Assembly: GCF_029227915.1 (NCBI RefSeq)
Contig: NC_079876.1
Coordinates: forward strand, 29,733,828 to 29,797,827
Origin: Hydractinia symbiolongicarpus
Lineage: Eukaryota; Cnidaria; Hydrozoa; Anthoathecata; Hydractiniidae
Direction: 5' to 3'
Length of the DNA stretch: 64,000 nt
How positions within the stretch are numbered: position 1 is the stretch's first letter; each line of letters opens with the position of its first letter. The notes below the pieces were generated by a model that did not search any database, was not told the DNA's origin, and was given only the letters and a program-made list of their open reading frames with translations. A program made the translations under genes and the position numbers. Positions 36,746 to 48,257 of the stretch are shown piece by piece.

Positions 36746-37113
36746 TGAAATTTCAGGTTAATAAGGTTACTTGAATTTGAAAAAAGTACGGGAAATGAAC
36801 CTTAGTATTCTAAATCGCCCAAGAGCATTACTATTTGAAGACCTTCAGATTTTTCAATAATTTGCCAATTTGATAACTCGACAAAATGAATGGAGCTGCA
36901 AAAAGGGATAGTAATATTTGGGATTTTGAGTTCGAAATTTGGAGATATGGAAGGCATAATTCTGCATCGTGAAATAACGGCTTGTAGAATTATTTGTGCC
37001 ATTCCATTTCGCCATATGCGATAATTCACCACAACGTGTCATGTTAACGCATTTCCACGTTAAAATCTCCAAGTATCCTTCAATCATCTTATTACACAGG
37101 TTAACCCCGCTAA

Positions 37114-37202
37114 TGCCAGAGGTGGGGTTCGATTTCGATCCCACGCGGACAATCATCCATTGGAAGTTAAGTCCAACGCCTTAACCAATGGGCCACCCTG
37201 GT
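37114..37202 (-). pseudogene. R-type tRNA-Leu with 6-bp T-arm duplication
   Basis: Shares the 6-bp insertion with 34840 but not with 31212, 33026 or 38477, which places units 3 and 4 together. Confidence 0.85.
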
Positions 37203-37573
37203 TGACATTTCAGGTTAATAAGGTTACTTGAAGTTGGAAAAAGTACTGGCAATGAACCTTAGTATTCTAAATCGCGCAAGAGCATTAACATCTGTCGATT
37301 CTCTTATTTCTTTAATAACTTGCCGTTTTGATAATTCAACAAATTGACTGAAACTGCAAAAAAGTATGGTAATATTTGGGATTTTGAGTTTGAAATTTTG
37401 AGATATGGAAGGAATAATTGTGCATTGTGAAATAACGGCTGGTACAACTATTGCAGCTATTCTATTTCTCGAGGTTTGATACTTCGCCACAACGTGTCAT
37501 GGCAAACATATTTCCACGTTTAAATTCTCCAAGCATCCTTCAATCATCTTATCACACAGGTTAACCCAGCTAA

Positions 37574-37656
37574 TACCAGAGGTGGGGTTCGAACCCACGC
37601 GGACATTCATCCATTGGCACTGAAGTGCAACGCCTTAATCACTCGGCCACCCTGGT
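37574..37656 (-). tRNA. tRNA-Leu body with UCA anticodon, S type
   Basis: Unit 4 equivalent of 31666. Confidence 0.65.
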
Positions 37657-38027
37657 TGAAATTTCAGGTTAATAACGGTGCTTGAACATAGAAACAGTAC
37701 TGGCAATGAACCTTAATACTCTAAATCGTGTAAAAGTATTAACATCTGTCGATCTTCTTATTTCCTTAATAATTTGCCTTTTTGATACTTCAACAAACTG
37801 ACTGGAACTGCAAAAAAGTATGGTAATATTTGGGATTTTGAGTTTGAAATTTTGAGATATGGAAGGAATAATTGCGCATTGTGAAATAACGGCTGGTACA
37901 ACTATTGCAGCTATTCTATTTCTCCACGTTCGATACTTCGCCACAACGTGTCATGGCAAACACATTTCCACGTTTAAATTCTCCAAGCATCCTTCAATCA
38001 TCTTATCACACAGGTTAACCCAGCTAA

Positions 38028-38110
38028 TACCAGAGGTGGGGTTCGAACCCACGCGGACATTCATCCATTGGAACTGAAGTGCAACGCCTTAATCACTCGG
38101 CCACCAAAGT
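38028..38110 (-). pseudogene. UCA-anticodon tRNA with Q-type acceptor (chimera)
   Basis: The 3' part matches 35754 and the 5' acceptor strand is the unpaired Q-type ACTTTGG, so it is a recombinant of two monomer types. Confidence 0.75.
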
Positions 38111-38476
38111 TGAAATTTCAGGTTAATAAGGTTACTTGAATTTGAAAAAAGTACGGGAAATGAACCTTAGTATTCTAAATCGCCCAAGGGGACTACAATT
38201 TGACGACCTTCAGATTTTTCAATAGTTTGCCATTTTGTAGTTCCACAAAATGAATATAGCTGCAAAAAGGGATGATAATGTTTGGGATTTTGAGTATGAA
38301 ATTTTGAGATATGGAAGGCATTATTGTGCATCGTGAAATAACGGCCTGTAGAATTATTGGGGCTATTCTCTTTCGCCATGTGGGATAATTCAACACAACG
38401 TGTCATGTTAACGCATTTCCACGTTAAAATCTCCAAGTATCCTTCAATCATCTTATTAACAGGTTAACCCCGCTAA

Positions 38477-38559
38477 TGCCAGAGGTGGGGTTCGATCCCG
38501 CGCGGACAATCATCCATTGGAAGTTAAGTCCAACGCCTTAACCAATGGGCCACCCTGGT
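38477..38559 (-). pseudogene. tRNA-Leu(UAA), R type
   Basis: R type without the 6-bp insertion and with a class A-like T stem. Confidence 0.7.
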
Positions 38560-38931
38560 TGACATTTTAGGTTAATAAGGTTACTTGAAGTTGGAAAAAG
38601 TACTGGCAATGAACCTTAGTATTCTAAATCGCGCAAGAGCATTAACATCTGTCGATTCTCCTTTTTCTTTAATAACTTGCCGTTTTGATAATTCAACAAA
38701 TTGACTGAAACTGCAAAAAAGTATGGTAATAATTGGGATTTTGAGTTTGAAATTTTGAGATATGGAAGGAATAATTGTGCATTGTGAAATAACGGCTGGT
38801 ACAACTATTGCAACTATTCTATTTCACGAGGCTTGATACTTCGCCACAACGTGTCATGGCAAACATATTTCCACGTTTAAAATTCTCCAAGCATTCTTCA
38901 ATCATCTTATCAAAAACGTTCACCTAGCTAA

Positions 38932-39014
38932 TGACAGAGGTGGGGTTCGAACCCACTCCGGCAATTGTCCATTAGAACTTAAGTCCAACGCCTTAACCAC
39001 TAGGCCACCCTGGT
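38932..39014 (-). pseudogene. Degenerate tRNA-Leu(UAA)
   Basis: Acceptor 3' strand, D stem and variable arm are altered. A T5 terminator follows on the minus strand. Confidence 0.65.
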
Positions 39015-39385
39015 TGACATTTCAGGTTAATAAGGTTACTTGAAGTTGGAAAAAGTACTGGCATTGAACCTTAGTATTCTAAATCGCGCAAGAGCATTAA
39101 CATCTGTCGATTCTCTTATTTCTTTAATAACTTGCCGTTTTGATAATTCAACAAATTGACTGAAACTGCAAAAAAGTATGGTAATATTTGGGACTTTGAG
39201 TTTGAAATTTTGAGATATGGAAGGAATAATTGTGCATTGTGAAATAACGGCTGGTACAACTATTGCAGCTATTCTATTTCTCGAGGTTTGATACTTCGCC
39301 ACAACGTGTCATGGCAAACATATTTCCACGTTTAAATTCTCCAAGCATCCTTCAATCATCTTATCACACATGTTAACCCAGCTAA

Positions 39386-39468
39386 TACCAGAGGTGGGGT
39401 TCGAACCCACGCGGACATTCATCCACTGGCACTGAAGTGCAACGCCTTAATCACTCGGCCACCCTGGT
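39386..39468 (-). tRNA. tRNA-Leu body with UCA anticodon, S type
   Basis: Seventh and last UCA copy, outside the tetramer block. Confidence 0.63.
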
Positions 39469-39839
39469 TGAAATTTCAGGTTAATAACGGTGCTTGAACA
39501 TAGAAACAGTACTGGCAATGAACCTTAATACTCTAAATTGTGTAAGAGTATTAACATCTGTCGATCTTCTTATTTCCTTAATAATTTGCCTTTTTGATAC
39601 TTCAACAAACTGACTGGAACTGCAAAAAAGTGTGGTAATATTTGGGATTTTGAGTTTGAAATTTTGAGATATGGAAGGAATAATTGCGCATTGTGAAATA
39701 ACGGCTGGTACAACTATTGCAGCTATTCTATTTCTTCGGGTTCGATACCTCGCCACAACGTGTCATTGCAAACACATTTCCACGTTAAAATTCTCCAAGC
39801 ATCCCTCAATCATCTTATCACCCAGATTAACCTACCTAA

Positions 39840-39923
39840 TACCGGAGGTGGGGTTCGAATCCACTCAAACAATTGACCATTCGCAAATTAAGTCCAACGC
39901 CTTAACCACTCGGCCACCCTGGT
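39840..39923 (-). pseudogene. tRNA-Leu(UAA), P type, further decayed
   Basis: 84 bp; acceptor, anticodon and variable arms carry added changes. Confidence 0.65.
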
Positions 39924-40295
39924 TGAAATTTCAGGTTAATAAGGTTACCTGAACTTGGAAAAGGTACTGGCAATGAACCTTAGTATTCTAAATTGTGTAG
40001 GAGCATTGACATCTGCCGACTTTCCTATTTCTTTAATAATTTGCTGCTTTGATAATTCATTAAATTGATTGGAGCTGCAAAAAGGGATGGTAATCTTTGA
40101 GATTTTGAATTTGCAATTTGGTGACATGGAAGGAATAACTGTGCATCGTTAAATAATGGCTGATAGAATTATTGTAGCTATTCTGTCTCTCCACGTTTGA
40201 TACTTCGTCCCAACGTTTCATGGCACACACATTTCCACGGTTAAAACTCTCCAAGCATCCCTCAATCTTCTTATCACACAGGTTAACCAAGCAAA

Positions 40296-40378
40296 TACCA
40301 GAGGTTGGGTTCGAACCCACGCGGACAATCGTCCAATGGAACTTAAGTCCAACGCCTTAACCACTCGGCCACCCTGTG
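40296..40378 (-). pseudogene. Degenerate tRNA-Leu(UAA)
   Basis: The acceptor 5' strand begins CACAGGG and loses pairs 1-72 and 2-71; a T27-T43 mismatch is also present. Confidence 0.68.
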
Positions 40379-40741
40379 TGAAACTTCAGGTTAATAAGGT
40401 TACTTGAATTTGGAAAAAGTACAGGAAATGAACCTTAGTATTCTAAATTGTGTAAGAGCATTGACATCTGCCGACCTTCCTATTTCTTTAAAAATTTTCT
40501 GCTTTGATAATTCATTAAATTGATTGGAACTGCAAAAAGGGATGGTAATCTTTGAGATTTTGATTTTAAAATTTGGTGACATGGAAGGAATAATTGCGCA
40601 TCGTTAAATAATGGCTGGTAGATTTTTTGTAGCTATTCTGTCTCTCCAAGTTTGATACTTCGCCCCAACGTGTCATAGCAAACACATTTTCACGTTGAAA
40701 TTCTCCAAGCATCCTTCAATCATCTTATCACACACGTTAAC

Positions 40742-40824
40742 CAACGGAGGTGGGGTTCGAACCCACGCAGACATTTGTCCATTGGAACTTAAGTCCATCG
40801 CCTTAAGCACTCGGCCAACCTGGT
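40742..40824 (-). pseudogene. tRNA-Leu(UAA) with G73, acceptor damaged
   Basis: First of five copies on ~446-bp monomers that lost the CTAGCTAATA flank, which changes the discriminator to G. Acceptor pairs are broken. Confidence 0.65.
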
Positions 40825-41187
40825 TGAAATTTCAAGTTAATAAGGTTACTTGAATTTGGAAAAAGTACGGGAAATAAACCTTAGTATTATAAATTGTGTA
40901 GGAGCATTGACATCTTCCGACCTTCCTATTTCTTTAAAAATTTGCTGCTTTGATAATTCATTAAATTGATTGGAACTGCAAAAAGGGATGGTAATCTTTG
41001 AGATTTTCATTTTGAAATTTGGTGACATGGAAGGAATAATTGCGCATCGTAAAATAATGGCTGGCAGAATTTTTGTGGCTATTCTGTCTTTCCAAGTTTG
41101 ATACCTCGCCCCAACGTGTCATGGCAAACATATTTCCACGTTGAAATTCTCCAAGCATCCTTCAATCATCTTATCACACACGTTAAC

Positions 41188-41270
41188 CACCAGAGGTGGA
41201 GTTCAAACCCACGCAGACAATTGTCCATTGAACCTTAAGTCCATCGCCTTAAGCACTCGGCCACCCTGGT
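41188..41270 (-). tRNA. tRNA-Leu(UAA) with G73 discriminator
   Basis: The acceptor stem pairs fully and ends in G73. The T stem holds with a G-U pair; the anticodon stem has an A27-A43 mismatch and the B box is altered. Confidence 0.62.
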
Positions 41271-41640
41271 TGAAATTTCAGGTTAATAAGGTTACTTGAA
41301 TTTGTAAAAAATACGGGAAATGAACCTTAGTATTCTAAATCGCCCAAGTGCATTACTATTTGACGACCTTCAGATTTTTCAATAATTTGCCATTTTGATA
41401 ACTCAACAAAATGAATGGAGCTTCAAAAAGTGATGGTAATACTTGGGATTTTGAATTTAAAATTTTGAGATATGGAAGGAATAATTGAGCATCGTGAAAT
41501 AACGGCTTGGAGAATTATTGGTGCTATTCCGTATCGCCATGTGCGATACTTAACCACAACGTATCGTGTTAACACATTTCCACGGTTAAAACTCTCCAAG
41601 CATCCCTTAATCTTCTTATCACAAAGGTTACCCTAGCTAA

Positions 41641-41723
41641 TACCAGAGCTGGGGTTCTAACCCACGCGGACAATTGTCCATTGGAACTTAAGTCCAACGC
41701 CTTAACCACTCGACCACCCCGGT
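41641..41723 (-). tRNA. tRNA-Leu(UAA), near-canonical
   Basis: Acceptor, D and anticodon stems pair (with wobbles) and A73 is present. The T arm has one G-G mismatch and loop TTAGAAC, so the B box is weakened. Confidence 0.75.
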
Positions 41724-42086
41724 TGAAATTTCAGGTTAATAAGGTTACTTGAATTTGGAAAAAGTACTGGAAATGAACTTTAGTATCCTTAGACAAGCAA
41801 AAGCATTAACATCTGCCGACGTCCTTATTTCCTTAAAAAATTTCGGTTTTGATAATTCATTAAATTGACTGGAACTGCAAAAAGGGATGGTAATCCTTGA
41901 GATTTTGAACTTGAAATTTGGTGACATGGAAGGAAGAATTGCGCATCGTGAAAGAACGGATGGTAGAATTATTGTAGCTATTCTATTTTTCCAAGTTTGA
42001 TACTTCGCCACAACGTGTCATGGTAACAAATATTCATGTTTAAAATTCTCCAAGCATCCTTCAATCATCTTATCACACAGGTTAAC

Positions 42087-42169
42087 CACCAGAGGTGGGG
42101 TTCGGACGCACGCCGACAATTGTCCATTGGAACTTAAGTCCATCGCCTTAAGCACTCGGCCACCCTGGT
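42087..42169 (-). pseudogene. tRNA-Leu(UAA) with G73, T arm damaged
   Basis: Acceptor intact with G73; the T stem has a C-C mismatch and the loop is TCCGAAC. Confidence 0.65.
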
Positions 42170-42532
42170 TGAAATTTCAGGTAAATAAGGTTAATTGAAT
42201 CTGGAAAAAGTACGGGAAATGAACCTTAGTATTCTAAATTGTGTAAGAGCATTGACATCTGCCGACCTTCCTATTTCTTTAAAAATTTGCTGCTTTGATA
42301 ATTCATTAAATTGATTGAAACTGCAAAAAGGGATGGTAATCTTTGAGATTTTGATTTTGAAATTTGGTGACAAGGAAGGAATGATTACGCATCGTTAAAT
42401 TATGGTTGGTAGGATTTTTGTAGCTAATCTGTCTCTCCATGTTTGATACTTCGCCCCAACGTGTCATGCCAAACACATTTCCACGTTGAAATTCTCCAAG
42501 CATCCTTCAATCATCTTATCACACACGTTAAC

Positions 42533-42615
42533 CACCGGAGGTGGAGTTGGAACCCACGCAGACAATTGTCCATTGGAAATTAAGTCCATCGCCTTACGCA
42601 CTCGGCCACCCTGGT
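42533..42615 (-). pseudogene. tRNA-Leu(UAA) with G73, degenerate
   Basis: Acceptor mismatch at 4-69, T loop TTCCAAC and an altered D arm. Confidence 0.65.
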
Positions 42616-42978
42616 TGAAATTTCAGGTTAATGAGGTTACTTGAATTTGGAAAAAGTACGGGAAATGAACCTTAGTATTCTAAATTGTGTAGGAGCATTG
42701 ACATCTGCCGACCTTCCTATTTCTTTAAAAATTTGCTGCTTTGATGATTCATTAAATTGATTCGAACTGCAAAAAGGGATGGTAATCTTTGAGATTTTGC
42801 TTTTGAAATTTGGTGACAAGGAAGGAATAATTACGCATCGTTAAATAATGGTTGGTAGGATTTTTGTAGCTAATCTGTCTCTCCATGTTTGATACTTCGC
42901 CCCAACGTGTCATGCCAAACACATTTCCACGTTGAAATTCTCTAAGCATCCTTCAATCATCTTATCACACACGTTAAC

Positions 42979-43061
42979 CACCAGAGGTGGGATTCGAACC
43001 TACTCGGACAATCGTCCATTGGTACTTAAGTCCAACGCCTTAACCACTCGGGCACCCCGGT
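42979..43061 (-). tRNA. tRNA-Leu(UAA) with G73 discriminator
   Basis: Acceptor fully paired (two wobbles) with G73 and B box intact. One mismatch each in the D, anticodon and T stems. Confidence 0.63.
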
Positions 43062-43431
43062 TGAAATTTAAGGTCAATAAGGTTACTTGAATTTGGAAAA
43101 AGTACTGGCAATGACCTATAATATTCTAAATCGAACAAGAGCATAACCATTTGACGACTTTCAGATTTTTCAATAACTTGCCGCTTTGATAGCTCAACAA
43201 AATGAATGGAGATGCAAAAAGGGATGGTAATATTTGGGATTTTGAGTGTAAAATTTTGAGATATCGAAGGAATAATTGCGCATCGTGAAATAACGGTTTG
43301 GAGAAATATTGGTGCTATTCCATTTCACCATGTGCGACACTTCACAACAACGTCTCATGTTAAGACATTTCCACGGTTAAAACTCTCAAAGCATCCCTCA
43401 ATCTTCTTATCACACAGGTTAGACTAGCTAA

Positions 43432-43514
43432 TACCAGAGGTGGGACTCGAACACACGCGGACAATTGTCCATTGGATCTTAAGACCAACACCTTAACCAC
43501 TCGGCCACCCTGGA
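43432..43514 (-). pseudogene. Degenerate tRNA-Leu(UAA)
   Basis: Loop CTTAAGA as in class C; the T arm and the D-stem base are damaged, and base 1 is T. Confidence 0.65.
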
Positions 43515-43873
43515 TGAAATATCAGGTTACTAAGATTACTTGAACTTGGAAAAAGTACTGGCAATGAACCTTTGTAAGAGCATTAACATCTGTCCATCTT
43601 CTTATTTCTTTATCAATTTTCCGTTTCGATAATTCAACAAAGTGACTGGAACTGCAAAAGAGTATGGTAATATTTGGGATTTTGAGTTTGAAATTTTGAG
43701 ATATTTGGAAGGAATAATTGCGCATTGTGAAATAACGGCTGGTACAACTATTGCAGCTTTTCTACTTCTCCAAGTTCGATACTTCGCCACAACGTATCAT
43801 GGCAAACACATTTCCACGTTTGAATTCTCCGAGCATCCTTCAATCATTTTTTCAAAAACGTTAACCTAGCTAA

Positions 43874-43955
43874 TAACAGAGGTAGGGTTCGAACCCGCGC
43901 GGACATTCGTGAATTGGAACTTAGTCCAACGTCTTAACCACTCGGCCACCCTGGT
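43874..43955 (-). pseudogene. tRNA-Leu with 6-base anticodon loop
   Basis: 82 bp; one base is deleted in the anticodon loop (CTAAGT). Confidence 0.7.
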
Positions 43956-44326
43956 TAAAATTTCAAGTTAATAAGGTTACTTGAACTTGGAAAAAGTACT
44001 GGCAATGAACCTTAATAGTCTAAATCGTGTAAGAGCATTAACATCTGTCGATTCTCTTATTTCTTTAATAATTTGCCGTTTTGATACTTCAACAAGTTGA
44101 CTGGAACTGCAAAAAGGGATGACAATATTTGGGACTTTGAATTTGAAATTTTGAGATATGGAAGGAATAATTGCGCATCGTGAAATAACGGCTGGTAGAA
44201 ATATTGTGGCTATTCTATTTCGCCATGTTCGATATTTCACCACAACAAGTCATGGTAACAGATGTCCACGTTTAAAATTCTCCAAGCATCCTTCAGTCAT
44301 CTTATCAAAAACGTTAACCTAGCTAA

Positions 44327-44409
44327 TAACAGAGGTGGGGCTCAAACCCACTCGGACAATCGTCTATTGAAACTTAAGTCCAACGCCTTAACCACTCGGC
44401 CACCCTGGT
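44327..44409 (-). pseudogene. Degenerate tRNA-Leu(UAA)
   Basis: The D stem and 5' acceptor are intact, but the T loop (TTTGAGC), acceptor 3' strand and anticodon stem carry changes. Preceded by a T5 terminator. Confidence 0.65.
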
Positions 44410-44757
44410 TGAAAATTCAGGTTAATAAGGTTACTTAAACTTGGAAAAAGTACGGGAAATGAACCTTGGTATTCTAAATCGCGCAAGAGAATTACCATTT
44501 GACGACCTTCAGATTTTACAATAATTTGCCGTTTTGATAACTCATCAAAATGAATGGAACTGCAAGAAAGTATGGTAATATTTGGGATTTTGAGTTTGAA
44601 ATCTTGAGATATGGAAGGAATAATTGCGCATTGTGAAATAAGGGCTAGTACAACTATTGCAGCTATTCTTTTTCTCCAGGTTGGATACTTCACCACAACG
44701 TATCATGTAACACATTTCCCCGGATAAAACCCTCCAAACATCCCTCAATCATCTTAT

Positions 44758-44769
44758 TACTAGAGGTGG
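44758..44769 (-). pseudogene. 12-bp tRNA-Leu 3' stub fused to spacer
   Basis: TACTAGAGGTGG joins directly to the spacer motif TACAACTATTGCAGC. Marker of the higher-order repeat. Confidence 0.7.
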
Positions 44770-44900
44770 TACAACTATTGCAGCTATTCTATTTCTCCAG
44801 GTTTGATACTTCGCCACAACGTGTCATGGCAAACACATTTCCACTTTTGTAATCTCCAAGCATCCTTCAATCATCTTATCACACAGATTAACCTAGCTAA

Positions 44901-44959
44901 TACCAGAGGTGGGGTTCGAACCCAGGCGGACAACCGTCCATTGGAACTTAAGTCCAACG
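44901..44959 (-). pseudogene. tRNA-Leu lacking D arm and acceptor 5' strand
   Basis: Ends at the anticodon stem, where GTTGAAATTT of the spacer follows. The same deletion is found at 49202, 53053 and 57268. Confidence 0.78.
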
Positions 44960-45329
44960 TTGAAATTTCAGGTTAATAAGGTTACTTGAACTTGGAAAAA
45001 GTACGGGAAATGAACCTTAGTATTCTAAATTGCGCAAGAGAATTACCATTTGACAACCTTCAGATTTTTCAATAATTTGCCGTTTTGATAACTCAACAAA
45101 ATGAATGGAACTGCAAAAAAGTATGGTAATATTTGGGATTTTGAGTTTGAAATTTTGAGATATGGAAGGAATAATTGCACATTGTGAAATAACGGCTGGT
45201 ACAACCATTGCAGCTCTTCTATTTCTCCAGGTTGGATACTTCACCACAACGTATCATGTAACACATTTCCCCGGATAAAACTCTCCAAGCATCCCTCAAT
45301 CTTCTTATCACACAGCTTAGCCTAGCTAA

Positions 45330-45413
45330 TACCAGAGGGGGGGGTTCGAACCCACGAGGACAATCGTCGATTGGAACTTAAGTCCAACGCCTTAACCACT
45401 TGGCCACCCTGGT
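45330..45413 (-). pseudogene. tRNA-Leu(UAA) with expanded G run
   Basis: 84 bp; the T-stem region holds a run of eight Gs. Variable arm changed. Confidence 0.7.
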
Positions 45414-45782
45414 TGACATTTCAGGTTAATAAGGTTACTTTAAGCTGGAAAAAGTACTGGCAATAAACCTTAGTATTCTAAATCGCGCAAGAGCATTAAC
45501 ATCTGTCGATTCTCTTATTTCTTTAATAATTTGCCGTTTCATAATTCAACAAGTTGACTGGAACTGCAAAAAAGTATGGTAATAATTGCGATTTGAGTTT
45601 GAAATTTTGAGATATCGAAGGAATAGTTGCGCAGTTTGAAATAACGGCTGGTACAACTAATGCAGCTATTATGTTTCTCAAAGTGCGAGACTTCACCACA
45701 ACGTGTCATGTTAACTCATTTCCACGGTTAAAACTCTCCAAGCATCCTTCAATCATCTTATCACACAGGTTAACCCAGCTAA

Positions 45783-45865
45783 TACCAGAGGTGGGGTTCG
45801 AACCCACGCGGACAATCATCCATTGGAACTTAGGTTCAACGCCTTAACCACTCGGCCACCCTGGT
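45783..45865 (-). tRNA. tRNA-Leu(UAA), U33 lost
   Basis: Acceptor, D and T arms are perfect, but the loop is CCTAAGT (C33) and the anticodon stem has an A-C mismatch. Twin at 50087. Confidence 0.7.
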
Positions 45866-46235
45866 TGAAAAATCAGGTTAATAAGGTTACTCTAACTTGA
45901 AGAAGTACTGTTAATGAACCTTAATATTTTAAGTCGTGTAAGAGCATTAACATCTGTCGATCTTCTTATTTCTTTAATAATTTGCCTTTTTGATACTTCA
46001 ACAAACCGACTGGAACTGCAAAAAAGTATGGTAATATTAGGGATATTGAGTTTGGAATTTTGAGATATTGAAGGAATAATTGCGCATTGTGAAATAACGG
46101 CTGGTACAACTATTGCAGCTATTCTATTTCCCCAGGTGCGATACCTCGCCACAACGTATCATGTTAACACATTTCCACGGTTAAAACTCTCCTAGCATCC
46201 CTCAATGTTCTTATCACTCAGGTTATCCTAGCTAA

Positions 46236-46318
46236 TACCACAGGTGGGGTTCGAACCCACGCGGACAATCATCCATTGGAACTTGAGTCAAACGCCTTAA
46301 CCACTCCGCCACCCTGGT
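46236..46318 (-). tRNA. tRNA-Leu with CAA anticodon
   Basis: Loop CTCAAGT gives CAA, the Leu UUG isoacceptor. One mismatch each in the acceptor, D and anticodon stems. This is the monomer missing from the next higher-order copy. Confidence 0.65.
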
Positions 46319-46688
46319 TGAAAATGCAGGTTAATATGGTTACTTGAACTTGAAAAAGTACTGGCAACGAACCTTAGTATTTTAAATCGCGCAAGAGCAT
46401 TAACATCTGTCGATTCTCTTATTTCTCTAATAATTTGCCGTTTTGATAATTCAACAAGTTGACTGGAACTGCAAAAAAGCATGGTAATATTTGGGATTTT
46501 GAGTTTGGAATTTTGAGATATTGAAGGAATAATTGCGCATTGTGAAATAACAGCTGGTACAACTATTGCAGCTATTCTATTTCTCCAGGTTCGATACTTC
46601 GCCACAACGTGTCATGGCAAACACATTTCCACGTTTGTAATCTCCAAGCATCCTTCAATCATCTGATCACCCAGATTAACCTAGCTAA

Positions 46689-46771
46689 TACCAGAGGTGG
46701 GGTTCGAACCCAGGCGGACAACCTTCCATTGGAACTTAAGCCCATCGCCTTAACCACTCGACCTTCCTGGT
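46689..46771 (-). pseudogene. Degenerate tRNA-Leu(UAA)
   Basis: Acceptor 5' region and A box are altered, the T stem is mispaired and the anticodon stem is damaged. Twin at 50540. Confidence 0.68.
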
Positions 46772-47140
46772 TGAAATTTCAGTTACTAAGGTTACGTGAA
46801 CTTGGAAAACGTACTGGCAATGAACTTTAGTATTCTAAATCGCGCAAGAGCATTACCATTTGACAACCTTCAGATTTTTCTATAAAATGCCGTTTTGATA
46901 ACTCAACAAAATGAATGGAACTGCAAAATGTGATGGTATTATTTGGGATTTTGAGTTTAAAAGTTTCAGATGTGGAAGGCATTATTGCGCATCGTGAAGT
47001 AACGGTTGGTAGAATTATTGGGGCTATTCTATTTTGCCCTGTGGGATGATTCAACACAAGGTTACATGTTAACGCATTTCCACGGTTAAAACTCTCCAAG
47101 CATCCTTCAATCATCTTATCACACAGGTTAACCAAGCTAC

Positions 47141-47222
47141 TACCAGAGGTGGGGTTGGAAAACACGCAGACAATTTGCCATTGAAATTAAGTCCAACGCC
47201 ATAACCACTCGGCGCCCTTGGT
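47141..47222 (-). pseudogene. tRNA-Leu, 82 bp, degenerate
   Basis: Six-base anticodon loop; T arm and A box damaged. Twin at 50992. Confidence 0.7.
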
Positions 47223-47721
47223 TAAAATTTCAAGTTAATAAGGTTACTTGAACTTGGAAAAAGTTCTGGCAATGAACCTTAATAGTCTAAATCGTGTAAG
47301 AGCATTACCATCTGTCGATTCTCTTATTTCTTTAATAATTTGCCGTTTTGATACTTCAACAAGTTGACTGGAACTGCAAAAAGGGATGACAATACGGGAA
47401 ATACACCTTAGTATTCCAAATCGTGCAAGAGAATTACCATTTGTCGACCTTCAGATTTTTCAATAATTTGCCGTTTTGATAACTCAACAAAATGAATGGA
47501 ACCGCAAAATGGGATTGTAATATTTAGGATTTTGAGTTTGAAAGTTTGAGATATGGAAGGCATTATTGCGCATCGTGAAGTAGCGGCTGGTAGAATTATT
47601 GGGGCTATTCTATTTCGCCATGTGGGATAATTGAACACAACGTGTCATGTTAACGCATTTCCACGGTTAAAACTCTCCAAGTATCCTTCAATCATCTTAT
47701 CACGCAGGTTAACCCAGCTAA

Positions 47722-47804
47722 TGGCAGAGGTGGGGTTCGAACCCCCGAGGACAATCGTCGAGTGGAACTTAAGTCCAACACCTTAACCACTCGGCCACCC
47801 TGGT
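47722..47804 (-). pseudogene. Degenerate tRNA-Leu(UAA)
   Basis: Pairs 1-72 and 2-71 are lost and the anticodon stem is damaged. Twin at 51573. Confidence 0.68.
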
Positions 47805-48174
47805 TGAAAATTCAGGTTAATTAGGTTACTTGAACTTGAAAAAGTACTGTTAATGAACCTTAATATTGTAAATCGTGTAAGAGCATTAACATCTGTCGAT
47901 CTTTTTATTTCTTTAATAATTTGCCTTTTTGATACTTCAACAAACTGACTGGAACTGCAAGAAAGTATGGTAACATTTGGGATTTTGAGTTTGGAATTTT
48001 GAGATATTGAAGGAATAATTGCGCATTATGAAATAACGGCTGGTACAACTATTGCAGCTATTCTATTTCTCCAAGTGCGATACTTCACCACAACGTGTCA
48101 TGTTAACACATTTCCACGGTTAAAACTCTCCTAGCATCCCTCAATCTTCTTATCACTCAGGTTATCCTAGCTAA

Positions 48175-48257
48175 TACCAAAGGTGGGGTTCGAAACCACG
48201 CGGACAATCGTCGATTGGAACTTAAGACAAACGCCTTAACCACTTGGCCACCCTGGT
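48175..48257 (-). pseudogene. Degenerate tRNA-Leu(UAA)
   Basis: Acceptor pair lost, T arm altered and two anticodon-stem mismatches. Twin at 52026; relative at 56241. Confidence 0.68.

Larger units (their letters stand above)
30306..38027. repeat. 1,814-bp tetrameric higher-order repeat, four copies
   Basis: Units start at 30306, 32120, 33934 and 36208. Each holds P (84 bp), Q (broken acceptor), R (C72, altered A box) and S (UCA anticodon) copies in that order. Units 1 and 2 are 1,814 bp. Unit 3 is 2,274 bp because it holds an extra S-type monomer (35754) and a 6-bp T-arm insertion in R. Confidence 0.9.

Noticed and set aside
31666-39468. Selenocysteine tRNA genes (UCA anticodon)
   Set aside because: The acceptor is 7 bp, the T stem 5 bp and the D stem 3 bp, as in tRNA-Leu. 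tRNA-Sec has a longer acceptor/T branch and a 6-bp D stem.
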